Assembly (NCBI RefSeq): GCF_017873095.1
Contig: NZ_JAGGJU010000009.1
Coordinates: 215,306 to 279,305, forward strand
Direction of reading: 5' to 3'
DNA: 64,000 nt
DNA from: Heterorhizobium halophytocola
Lineage (GTDB): Bacteria > Pseudomonadota > Alphaproteobacteria > Rhizobiales > Rhizobiaceae
Below, piece by piece: positions 17,580 to 24,770 of the stretch; the stretch's first letter is position 1; every line of letters starts with the position of its first letter. Made by a program: the position numbers and the translations under genes. The notes below the pieces were generated by a model that made no database searches, was not told where the DNA came from, and was given only the letters and a program-made list of their open reading frames with translations.

Positions 17580-18553
17580 GGGGCATCTTCATCCTGCTGG
17601 CGCTGCTGCTTGGCGCAGCGCTGCTCTCGCTGATGGTCGGGCAGATCATGCTCGGTCCCGCCGATCTCTGGACCGGGTTGCTGACCGGCATGGGGCCGGC
17701 GGCCCTCACCTTGCGGGTCCTGCGGGGGCCGGGGCTGGCAACGGCGATCGGCGCCGGCGCCGTGCTCGGCACATCCGGGGCGATCTTCCAGTTGCTGCTG
17801 CGCAATCCGCTGGCGGCCCCCGACGTGATGGGCTTTACCTCCGGGGCGGGACTTGCCGTTCTCGTCGGAACGGCCCTCGGATTGACCGTCCCCATGCCGC
17901 TGCTGGCGGCGGCGGGCGGGTTGGCGGCCGCCGGCCTGGTCGCCCTCCTTTCCTATCAGCGCGATGGCCGGCAGGTGACGATGACCTTCGTGCTTGTCGG
18001 CATCGGTGTCGCCTTTTTCACATCGGCTGCGAGCGGCTTCCTGATGACCCGCCTGTCGTCGCAACAGGCGATGGAAGCCCAGCGCTGGCTGACGGGTTCG
18101 CTGTCGGCCCGCGACTGGGGACATGTCGCCCAGGTGTTTTCGATGGGGGCGGTTCTGGCGCTGTTGCTCGCGCCGCAGGTGCGGGGCCTGGCACTGCTCG
18201 AACTGGGAGACGACCTCGCCGCGGGGCTCGGGCTGAGAGTGCGGCGGGCAAGGCGCATGCTCGCCCTGACGGCAGTGCTGTTTGCCGCAGCCGGCGTCGC
18301 GGTTGCGGGGCCCGTGCCCTTCGTCGCCCTGATGGCCGGGCCGCTGGGGGGCCGGCTGATCAATGCCCGCCAGGCCGGCCTGCGGCTAGCAGCCGCTTCT
18401 GTCACAGGGGCAATCCTGACGGTGCTGGCGGACCTGGCCGGGCGAACAATCGTACCGGGGCTGCAGCTGCCGGTCGGCGTGATGACCGGGATTTTCGGCG
18501 CGCCCTACCTGCTCTGGCTGCTGTCGCGTGAAATGGAGACCGGAGACCTTTGA
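17576..18553 (+). CDS. Fe(III)-siderophore ABC transporter permease (FecD family)
   Basis: The 325-residue permease resembles the preceding subunit: RVLRGPGLATAIGAGAVLGT, FQLLLRNPLAAPDVMGFTSG, RWLTGSLSARDW, VAGPVPFVALMAGPLGGRLI and a terminal LPVGVMTGIFGAPYLLWLL. It starts in an ATGA overlap with the first permease and ends in a TTGA overlap with the ATPase gene, so all four transporter genes are translationally coupled. Confidence 0.92.
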   Translation: MRGIFILLALLLGAALLSLMVGQIMLGPADLWTGLLTGMGPAALTLRVLRGPGLATAIGAGAVLGTSGAIFQLLLRNPLAAPDVMGFTSGAGLAVLVGTALGLTVPMPLLAAAGGLAAAGLVALLSYQRDGRQVTMTFVLVGIGVAFFTSAASGFLMTRLSSQQAMEAQRWLTGSLSARDWGHVAQVFSMGAVLALLLAPQVRGLALLELGDDLAAGLGLRVRRARRMLALTAVLFAAAGVAVAGPVPFVALMAGPLGGRLINARQAGLRLAAASVTGAILTVLADLAGRTIVPGLQLPVGVMTGIFGAPYLLWLLSREMETGDL

Positions 18554-19329
18554 GCGGACATATGTTGAAGACCGAAGGACTGACGCTCGGCTTTGGAACA
18601 AAGGTCGTGATCGACGACCTGTCGCTTGAACTGCCCGAGGGGCGGATGACGGCAATCCTTGGCCCCAATGGCTGCGGCAAGTCGACATTGCTGCGCGCGC
18701 TTGCCCGGTTGATGCCGCCGATGCGCGGAACGGTGCGGCTCGGGGACGACGACATCCACGCGATGGATACCCGGAGGCTTGCGCGGCAGCTGGCGATCCT
18801 GCCGCAATCGCCCCGCGCGCCCGAGGGCATCACCGTGCGCGATCTCGTGCGCCGCGGGCGCACCCCGTGGCGCGGGCTTCTCGCCGCCTGGAGCCAGGCG
18901 GATGCGGAGGCCTGCGCGCGTGCGCTTGATGCCGTCGGCCTTCAGGCGCTGTCCGACCGACCGATCGACGCGCTGTCCGGCGGCCAGCGGCAGCGGGCCT
19001 GGATCGCCCTGGTCCTGGCGCAGAACACGCCGCTTCTGTTGCTCGACGAACCGACGACCTGGCTCGACCTCAAGCATCAGCTGGAGGTCCTGTCGCTGCT
19101 GCAGGCGCGCAACCGCGACACCGGTGCCACCGTCGTCACCGTTCTGCACGACCTCAACCTTGCCGCCCGCTTCTTCGATCACCTGGTGCTGATGGGACCG
19201 CAGGGGCTCGTGGCCGTCGGGAGCCCGGACACCGTGCTGACCGAGGCCAATCTGCTTGTCGCATTCGGGCTTGCGGTGATGATCGTTGCCGATCCGGTGA
19301 CCGGAACGCCGATGATCGTGCCGCGCTGA
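18550..19329 (+). CDS. Fe(III)-siderophore ABC transporter ATP-binding protein (FecE/FhuC type)
   Basis: The ~259-residue ATPase has Walker A GPNGCGKST, the RQLAILPQSPRAPEGITV Q-loop typical of siderophore/B12 importers, DLVRRGRTPWRGLL, signature LSGGQRQRAW, Walker B LLLLDEPTTWLD and H-loop VLHDLNLAARF. The start is TTG 18550, overlapping the permease stop as TTGA. ATG 18562, four codons later, is an alternative. It is the last gene of the operon and converges on the histidine kinase gene with 31 bases between. Confidence 0.93.
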   Translation: MSGHMLKTEGLTLGFGTKVVIDDLSLELPEGRMTAILGPNGCGKSTLLRALARLMPPMRGTVRLGDDDIHAMDTRRLARQLAILPQSPRAPEGITVRDLVRRGRTPWRGLLAAWSQADAEACARALDAVGLQALSDRPIDALSGGQRQRAWIALVLAQNTPLLLLDEPTTWLDLKHQLEVLSLLQARNRDTGATVVTVLHDLNLAARFFDHLVLMGPQGLVAVGSPDTVLTEANLLVAFGLAVMIVADPVTGTPMIVPR

Positions 19330-19360
19330 TCGCGTCGGCGTCCCGGTTCAGTGCTGCCCG

Positions 19361-20446
19361 CTACGCGGCCGATGTTCCGATATAGGCGCCGGGAAAGGTG
19401 GTGATGAACCGCGCGCCGGCGCCCGGCCTGGATTCGCAGCGAATGGTGCCGCCATGCAATTCCGCGATCTTGCGGCAGATCGCAAGTCCGAGCCCCGCGC
19501 CCTCTCTTTCCCGTCTGCCGAGCCGGATGAAAGGATCGAAGATCGTCTCCAGGAAGCGGGTCGCGATGCCGGGTCCGTTGTCGGTCACCAGCAACTGGCA
19601 AGCGCCCGAGGTGTAGGTCGTGCGCACCCTGATGACCGGACTGTCGTCGCAGTGGCGGATGGCATTGGAGAGCAGGTTCTGCAGCAACTGGGTCAGCAGA
19701 ACGTCGTCGCACTCGATCGTGCCGAGGCCTTCGTCGATGATTTCCGCCTGGCGGCTTTCGATCTGCTGGCGCAGATTGGTCTTGGCAACCTGCAGGATGG
19801 CAGGTGCCGATACGCTTCTGACGCTGATCTGGGCAGTTTCCAGCCGGGTATAGCGCGAAATGCTGTCGATCAGGGTTTCCATGCTGTGCGCTGCCCGGAC
19901 GACGAACTGGATCAGTTCCTGATTTTCCGCCGAGAGATCCTCCGAGGCCTGTACCAGACCTGCAAACGACTTGATCGTGCGGACCGGTTCCTTCAGGTCA
20001 TGGGCCATGGCCCGGGTGAAGATTTCGAGCGACTGCCGTTGCTGTTCGAGCTTTTCGGTCAGCCGCCGCTGCGCGACGGCGGAGGTGATCGAGCGGGTGA
20101 AGACGTCGGGTGTGATGGCGTCTCTGAGAAGATGATCCTGGGCGCCGGCCTTCATCACATCCACGGCAAAGGTCGGCGAGCTCTGCCGTGTCAGGGCGAT
20201 GATCGCAACGGACGAGTGGATCGCGCGCAATTGCGAGACGACATCGATATTGGCAAAATGCGGGACAGAGAGGTCGACCAGGATGCAGTCGGGAACGAAA
20301 TCCCGGCAGTAATGCAGTCCTTCCTCCACGCTGTTGGCGTGGGCGATCGGGCCGCGAAACGCGGGGCTATCCTCGACGAGCTCCTCCAGATAGAGACCGA
20401 AATGGGGATCGGGATGCAGGATCAGCAGGCTTATCGGCTCGTCCAA
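19361..20446 (-). CDS. Soluble hybrid protein: receiver domain fused to a histidine kinase
   Basis: From TTG 20446 the 361-residue protein starts with a receiver-like domain (ISLLILHPDPHFGLYLEELV; putative phospho-acceptor D58 in CILVDLSVPHF). A HisKA box with H149 (AMAHDLKEPVRTIKSF) follows, then an ATPase domain: N box LLQNLLSNAIRHC, G1 VTDNGPGIA, F box IFDPFIRL, G2 GAGLGLAIC. No membrane segment is present. The order receiver-kinase and the HDLKEP motif resemble kinases that partner phytochrome or PAS sensors. GAGGAGGA lies upstream of TTG 20446; ATG 20581 would add a 45-residue Arg/Pro-rich tail with no family support. Confidence 0.82.
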   Translation of the reverse strand: MDEPISLLILHPDPHFGLYLEELVEDSPAFRGPIAHANSVEEGLHYCRDFVPDCILVDLSVPHFANIDVVSQLRAIHSSVAIIALTRQSSPTFAVDVMKAGAQDHLLRDAITPDVFTRSITSAVAQRRLTEKLEQQRQSLEIFTRAMAHDLKEPVRTIKSFAGLVQASEDLSAENQELIQFVVRAAHSMETLIDSISRYTRLETAQISVRSVSAPAILQVAKTNLRQQIESRQAEIIDEGLGTIECDDVLLTQLLQNLLSNAIRHCDDSPVIRVRTTYTSGACQLLVTDNGPGIATRFLETIFDPFIRLGRREREGAGLGLAICRKIAELHGGTIRCESRPGAGARFITTFPGAYIGTSAA

Positions 20447-20925
20447 CGGGTCCTCCTCGGGCTGAATGGGAGAACGGTGCCGCGTTCCGCCGCGCGGGGA
20501 AAGGCGCATTCGATTGTCTCGAGGTCGGCGCAAGCGTCCTTGACGAGCGGGGGCAACGCGGCAGGGCTGGTCATGCGTCATTCTCCGTTTCGATCTTGGC
20601 GCTTGCAGTCCGTCTCCTCGAGCCGGTCCTGGTGACCGTCATGCCGGTTCTTGATACTGGCCCGATCTCGCTGCTGGCCGGTTTTCCATGCCGACGATGT
20701 GCGTATGTATCGCCGGCAAATGGGATTGCAACGCTTTGAAGTCTGGCGTGACAGTATCTCGGATTGTAGAAACATTATAAGGAGAAAATTCTAAAACAGC
20801 AAAGTCGATATACTTTGTGCATTTTCGGCGTTGCAGCGGCGGGTCCACGGGTTTGAAACATCGACTGCAGGTGCCTATCCTGCCCGACAATGCCGCATCG
20901 TTTGCCACAGGGAGAGCTAGCGCGG
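20447..20925. other. 479-bp divergent intergenic region between kinase and response regulator
   Basis: If the kinase starts at 20446, this gap holds a long leader for it, the kinase promoter (20774-20802) and the Shine-Dalgarno of the response regulator (GGAGAG, 20911-20916). The segment 20745-20825 is clearly AT-richer than its surroundings. No additional gene or RNA motif was recognised. Confidence 0.5.
20774..20802 (-). promoter_or_regulatory. Sigma-70-like promoter for the receiver-kinase gene
   Basis: On the - strand TTGCTG (20802-20797) and a consensus TATAAT (20779-20774) are exactly 17 bases apart in an AT-rich patch. Transcription would start near 20767, giving a leader of about 190-320 bases depending on the kinase start. 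Confidence 0.6.
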
Positions 20926-21306
20926 ATGGAAGTTTTCTACATAGATGACAGTGGCGACGATGTGTTCTTTCTGAGCTATCAGGCCAGAAAGCAGAGCAGG
21001 TTCGATCCCGTCGTGACCTTCGTCGACGGTGAGGATGCGCTGGAGGTCCTGCGCAATCGCATTGCAACCGGTCAGCCCTTGCCGGGCATCATCGTCGTCG
21101 ATCTCTATTTGCCGGGGCTGGATGGCAGCGATTTGCTGCGTGCGATCAGTGCGCTCGATACCGACGAAAAGATCTTCTTCGCCGTTTGCAGCGGCTCTTC
21201 CTTTTCGGAGGACGAGGCGCGTTGCCGGGACGCAGGCGCTGCCGCGTTTTTTGAAAAGCCGCTTGATCTCGCCCAGCTTGCCAAAGCCTACGAGCAATGG
21301 ACCTGA
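20926..21306 (+). CDS. Single-domain response regulator
   Basis: The 126-residue protein is a stand-alone receiver: acidic pair D7/D8 in VFYIDDSGDD, phospho-acceptor D59 in IIVVDLYLPGLDG, a switch Ser in FAVCSGSSFS and the conserved lysine in AFFEKPLD. No output domain follows. ATG 20926 is chosen for GGAGAG 9 bases upstream; an in-frame codon at 20890 would add 12 residues not typical of receivers. It is divergent from the receiver-kinase gene and may be its phospho-acceptor, as in Rcp1-type phytochrome partners. Confidence 0.88.
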   Translation: MEVFYIDDSGDDVFFLSYQARKQSRFDPVVTFVDGEDALEVLRNRIATGQPLPGIIVVDLYLPGLDGSDLLRAISALDTDEKIFFAVCSGSSFSEDEARCRDAGAAAFFEKPLDLAQLAKAYEQWT

Positions 21307-21667
21307 TTCGCGAATCGCCCCAGTCTGTCGGGTACGGCAAAAGATAATGTCGTGTACATTCCTTCGTAAGCGAAATTGAAAATCGGCATTTTGAAGTTCC
21401 AGACTACAGGAAGTCACGGGTTATTTATATTAGATTTGCCTGAATTCAAATATTGACAAAAATGATGGTGTGACGAGAATGTAAATCATCAAGTATTTGT
21501 TGTGGCGCGGGGGAGAAAAAGCGCTGACACAGCAATATACCATCTCTCGGCCGGGAAGCAGGGGGCGGTTTGTGGACAGAATAGCCGGACCAATCTTTCA
21601 CGCTCCCATCGACCGAACATTCGTGCTGAAGGCGGTCGCGAAAGACGGAGTGAGCTCCGAAAGACAA

Positions 21668-21692
21668 TCCGGGCCGCTGAAACGGCCCCGGA
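21668..21692. repeat. GC-rich hairpin in intergenic region
   Basis: TCCGGGCCG and CGGCCCCGGA pair with one bulge around a CTGAAA loop. No T tract follows on either strand. Confidence 0.55.
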
Positions 21693-21754
21693 ACATGTCG
21701 AACGGTGGACGTAATAGACAGTCGAAATTCGAGATCAAAGCCGCCGCCCTGGCT

Positions 21755-21838
21755 TTGAATGAGAGAGCTGGTTCAATAGGTCCGCCAACCTGTCGCGCCG
21801 TGTACCCCGAACCGGCGCAGAGCCAGCTCTCTCATCAA
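21755..21838. ncRNA. Long imperfect stem, possible structured RNA (strand unknown)
   Basis: The left arm (21755-21774, core ATGAGAGAGCTGG) pairs with the right arm (21820-21838, core CCAGCTCTCTCAT) over about 19 bp with one bulged A and one G-U pair. The 45-base interior contains a second perfect 6-bp stem, GCGCCG (21795-21800) with CGGCGC (21813-21818). This nested geometry would be strong on either strand. No match to a known RNA family was recognised, so the RNA call is tentative; a palindromic DNA element is the alternative. Confidence 0.35.
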
Positions 21839-22142
21839 TGCATCTCTCGAACCGGGTGGGGCCACGCAACTCGCCTGAAACGGGACCATGCCACTCTGCC
21901 GAGAATGTGGGAGTGGGGTGTGCCAACCGCCGCCTCCAGCAAGGGAGTTGTCGCCTTCCGCCGCCTGATGTCCTCGACCTCCAAAGGGTCAAGGAGAGGC
22001 TGCAACTCTCTTGGGTCGGGTTGTAGCGGTTCGCAAGGCGGCGGAGAATCCCAAGAATTGGGGATATCGAATTTCGTGCGTGCAGAGTTTTGATTGAGCA
22101 TGCGTCGCCGACCTCAAGAGCCTTTGCAGGCTAGCCGATGAA

Positions 22143-22922
22143 ATGACAGGACAAGATGTCTGTATGGATAAGGTCAGCGAGGGGCATGTTTCAGTGACAC
22201 CATCAGAAAATGCCCGCTTGAACATGATGGTGGGTACATCGCTTCATATGGGTCCAGAAATGGACAGGGCGATCAACCGGACTGACTTCTTCCGCCTTTT
22301 CAAGGCGGTTACCCGTGCCTACGGGTTTGATGTCTTCCTGCTGTTTCGCCATCCCGATCGGTTGCTGGGCCTGCGGCCTCATCACGACTTTCTCCTGACC
22401 GATCTGCCGGAAGAACTGTTTGCCACCACGGCCCTGGCCCTGGCCGGCGGGGCCAAGGAGGTCCTGGGGTCCCTTTCCAGCACGACCATGCCCTTCATAC
22501 ACGACCTGCCGTCCGACCTGATCGCGCCCGGGGCCACGCGGGGATGGCAAAAGGCTGGATCGCAAATCGTGGTCCTGCCGATGCATGCGCCGGACTCCAA
22601 GCGCTACTGCCTGCTGTTCGGCGGCCTGCGCGACATGCCGGATCGCCGCGAGATCGCCGACCTGCTTCTCGACGGCTTGCGGATCTTCAACAAATATTAT
22701 GCCAGGCTCCTGTCTCAGGAGACATCCCCCTCGCTGACCGCCCGGGAAACCGAAGTGGTCCGGTGGACGAGCGAGGGCAAGACATCGGCGGAAATTGCCA
22801 TTATACTGGGCCTCTCCGAGCATACCGTGATCTCCCATGTAACTGCTGCCGCGCGCAAGTTGAATGCGGTCAACAGGGCGCATCTGATCGCCATTGCGGT
22901 CAAGCGGGGACTGGTTGGCTGA
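22143..22922 (+). CDS. LuxR-family regulator with a divergent N-terminal sensory domain
   Basis: The C-terminal ~60 residues are a canonical LuxR/GerE helix-turn-helix: LTARETEVVRWTSEGKTSAE, then IAIILGLSEHTVISHVTAA. The preceding ~170 residues have the size and rough pattern of an autoinducer-binding domain (TDFFRLFKAVTRAYGFDVFL; GLRDMPDRREIADLLLDGL). The tryptophans and aspartate that bind acyl-homoserine lactone in LuxR/TraR are not evident. It may be a LuxR 'solo' that senses something else. ATG 22143 and ATG 22164 are both possible starts; neither has a strong Shine-Dalgarno. It sits directly before a response regulator in a signalling cluster. Confidence 0.85.
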   Translation: MTGQDVCMDKVSEGHVSVTPSENARLNMMVGTSLHMGPEMDRAINRTDFFRLFKAVTRAYGFDVFLLFRHPDRLLGLRPHHDFLLTDLPEELFATTALALAGGAKEVLGSLSSTTMPFIHDLPSDLIAPGATRGWQKAGSQIVVLPMHAPDSKRYCLLFGGLRDMPDRREIADLLLDGLRIFNKYYARLLSQETSPSLTARETEVVRWTSEGKTSAEIAIILGLSEHTVISHVTAAARKLNAVNRAHLIAIAVKRGLVG

Positions 22923-22965
22923 CGAACGGCTCTGAGCGACGCGAATTGCAGGAAGGGGGAAAATC

Positions 22966-23427
22966 TTGCAGAGGGGTTTGAGTATTTCGATGGAGAATGA
23001 ATTCGAGACGATCAGTATCCTGCTTGTGGATGACGAATTTCTCGAACTGAAGGTACTCGAACTGAAGCTTGCCTCCTCACCGGAGTTCAAGGTCATGATC
23101 GACTATGCTTCGAACATTGCCGACGCGGTGGAAAAGACGCGTCAGTACAATTTCGATCTCATCCTCATGGACAATCGTCTGCTGCCCAATAATGATTTCC
23201 GCGAAACCGTACCGCAATTGCGGCAGGTGGGATTCACTGGTCCGATCGGCGTCGTATCTGCCGATATTTCCGGCCCCTATTTCCAGCAGTTCGAGGAATA
23301 CGGCGTCGATTTCCGGATCGGCAAGGACGAGATCGACTATCACGCGATCCGCCACATCATCAGCGAATATGTCAAATCCAGCCTGCCAGACGACTGGGAT
23401 GACGGCGGAATGCCGGTCAGCGGCTGA
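22966..23427 (+). CDS. Single-domain response regulator
   Basis: The 153-residue protein is a receiver domain with a short tail: acidic residues in ISILLVDDEFLELKVLEL, phospho-acceptor D69 in LILMDNRLLPNN, a switch Ser in IGVVSADIS and a lysine in FRIGKDEI. The loop after D69 (NRLLPNND rather than the usual xxMPxxDG) is atypical. TTG 22966 follows GGAAGGGGG at good spacing; ATG 22990 (MENEFETISI) is the alternative and begins closer to the first beta strand. It converges on the second kinase gene (45 bases apart). Confidence 0.85.
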   Translation: MQRGLSISMENEFETISILLVDDEFLELKVLELKLASSPEFKVMIDYASNIADAVEKTRQYNFDLILMDNRLLPNNDFRETVPQLRQVGFTGPIGVVSADISGPYFQQFEEYGVDFRIGKDEIDYHAIRHIISEYVKSSLPDDWDDGGMPVSG

Positions 23428-23472
23428 TGCACCTGGCCGGTGCCGGTGACATCATCGGCACGGCGGCCTGTT

Positions 23473-24525
23473 TCAGGACCCGGGGCTCTCGTCGCCGGAG
23501 GCAGATGCGGCCGGCAGATCCAGCACGAATGTGCTGCCGTCCGCGCCGCTCGCATGGAGGCGGATATCGCCGTTCAGCGGCAACAGGATGGCCTTGGCCA
23601 GAGCAAGCCCCATGCCCGGCCGGCGAGGATTGCCCCCGACGGGATTGCTCCAGAAGGGGTCGAAGATGCGGCTGCTGATCTCCTTGGGAATGCCGGGGCC
23701 GTCGTCTGCGATGAAAAGCTGCACCCGCCCGCCGCTGCGGCTGATCGAGACCAACACTTTTGCAGCTCCGCCGTGGCGATGGTGAAGCGTGTTTGACAGC
23801 ACTGCGGCGATCGCCGTCGACAATGTCGCACCATCGGCCAGGACATGGGCATGCGACGGGGGTGGCAGCGAGATGTCGGCCCCGCAATCCTCGGCCTCCT
23901 CCCAAAGACCGACATGCGCCCGGCGAAGGGCGGCATCGACATCCACGGGCCCGATATCGGGCACATGGCTCTCGCGAGCGAGCCCCATCACGGTCTTGAC
24001 ATAGCTCTGCAGGCCGCGGGCCTTGTCCTCGACGATCTGCAGCATGGCGAGCTGCGGCTGCGGGATCTGTTCCTTCAGCTCGGTGCGCAGCATGTCGATA
24101 TAGATGGCGATGTGGCGCAATGGCGCCTGCAGGTCATGGGCGACGGTCGAGGCGAACTGATTGACCCGGGTGGCCGCCTCCCTTGCGCGGGTTTCCCTCT
24201 CGCGCATCGCCGTGATGTCGCCGATGATGCCGCCGACCCCTGTAGCACCTGTACCGCCGGAGGCGGCGCCGGTCATGCGAAGCCAGCGCCAGGCGCCTTC
24301 GGTTTCTCCAGCGAGGCGAAACTCGACCGAAACGGGATGTCCGGGGAGCAAGGCGCGTGGAAGGCTCGCCAATCCCGCCCGGTCGTCGGGATGGGCACGA
24401 GCGACCAGATCGGCCCAGTCCAGCGTCAGTGCATCCGTCTCGCTGCCGCCGACCGGAATGAAGGTGAAGGTACCGCCATCGCCGTCCGCGCGCCAAACTC
24501 CGTCCGTGATCAATGCGTTCTGCAT
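23473..24525 (-). CDS. Soluble PAS-type sensor histidine kinase
   Basis: The 350-residue protein has no membrane segment. Residues ~10-105 fit a degenerate PAS_3-like domain (WRADGDGGTFTFIPVG; LVARAHPDDRAGLASLPR; WRWLRMTGAA; VGGIIGDITAMRERE). HisKA has H130 in ASTVAHDLQAPLRHIA. The ATPase domain has N box AAVLSNTLHHRH, G1 IADDGPGIP, F box IFDPFW and G2 PGMGLALAK. The N box lacks the usual second Asn (NTLHH instead of NAxKF/N), so ATP binding may be altered. Its HDLQAPLRHI motif resembles phytochrome-type kinases and the kinase at 19361. It converges with the response regulator at 22966. Confidence 0.87.
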   Translation of the reverse strand: MQNALITDGVWRADGDGGTFTFIPVGGSETDALTLDWADLVARAHPDDRAGLASLPRALLPGHPVSVEFRLAGETEGAWRWLRMTGAASGGTGATGVGGIIGDITAMRERETRAREAATRVNQFASTVAHDLQAPLRHIAIYIDMLRTELKEQIPQPQLAMLQIVEDKARGLQSYVKTVMGLARESHVPDIGPVDVDAALRRAHVGLWEEAEDCGADISLPPPSHAHVLADGATLSTAIAAVLSNTLHHRHGGAAKVLVSISRSGGRVQLFIADDGPGIPKEISSRIFDPFWSNPVGGNPRRPGMGLALAKAILLPLNGDIRLHASGADGSTFVLDLPAASASGDESPGS

Positions 24526-24600
24526 TATTCCTCGCCCGCGAATCTGTTGCGGGCAAACTTAAGCCTTCTCAAGCAGGTTGCAAGAAAATGCCCCTGTCCC

Positions 24601-24615
24601 GGCAAACTGTTTGCC
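24601..24615. repeat. 15-base palindrome GGCAAACTGTTTGCC
   Basis: Perfect 7-bp arms around a single T, lying between the kinase start and the flavoprotein gene. The core matches the hairpin at 9222-9242 (GGCAAWCTGTTTGCC). It could be an operator or a dispersed palindromic element. Confidence 0.5.
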
Positions 24616-24770
24616 GATTGCCCCTCAAGGCAGCGCCTGGTGACATCGGCCGGCGCGCCTCGCAATCCCGGGGGGGAGGGTATGCCTTGCGCTCCAACGG
24701 CCCGATCCTGAACCGGACTTTCTTGCGAAACCGGCTCCCCCTTTCGCGAGACATGCTTTAAGCCGGCAGC

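Larger units (their letters stand above)
21307..22142. other. 836-bp non-coding stretch with several strong hairpins
   Basis: No convincing protein is found in any frame; the longest (21497-22093 +) translates to a Ser/Arg/Gly-rich sequence without family features. The first ~180 bases are AT-rich. The rest holds a bulged hairpin at 21668-21692, a long stem at 21755-21838 with an inner GC stem, CCACTC/GAGTGG near 21893-21918, and several inverted repeats between 21950 and 22065 (for example TCTTGGG/CCCAAGA). Codon-like bias is absent. This could be a structured RNA, a palindromic element of rhizobial intergenic type, or a decayed mobile element. Confidence 0.55.

Noticed and set aside
21720..21850. 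Possible tRNA or tmRNA from GGTTCGA-like words
   Set aside because: No acceptor stem, anticodon arm or T-arm can be placed around these words on either strand.
21497..22093. 198-residue frame in the intergenic island
   Set aside because: The translation is low in hydrophobic core residues, has no family motif and lies across strong hairpins; the start has no clear ribosome site.
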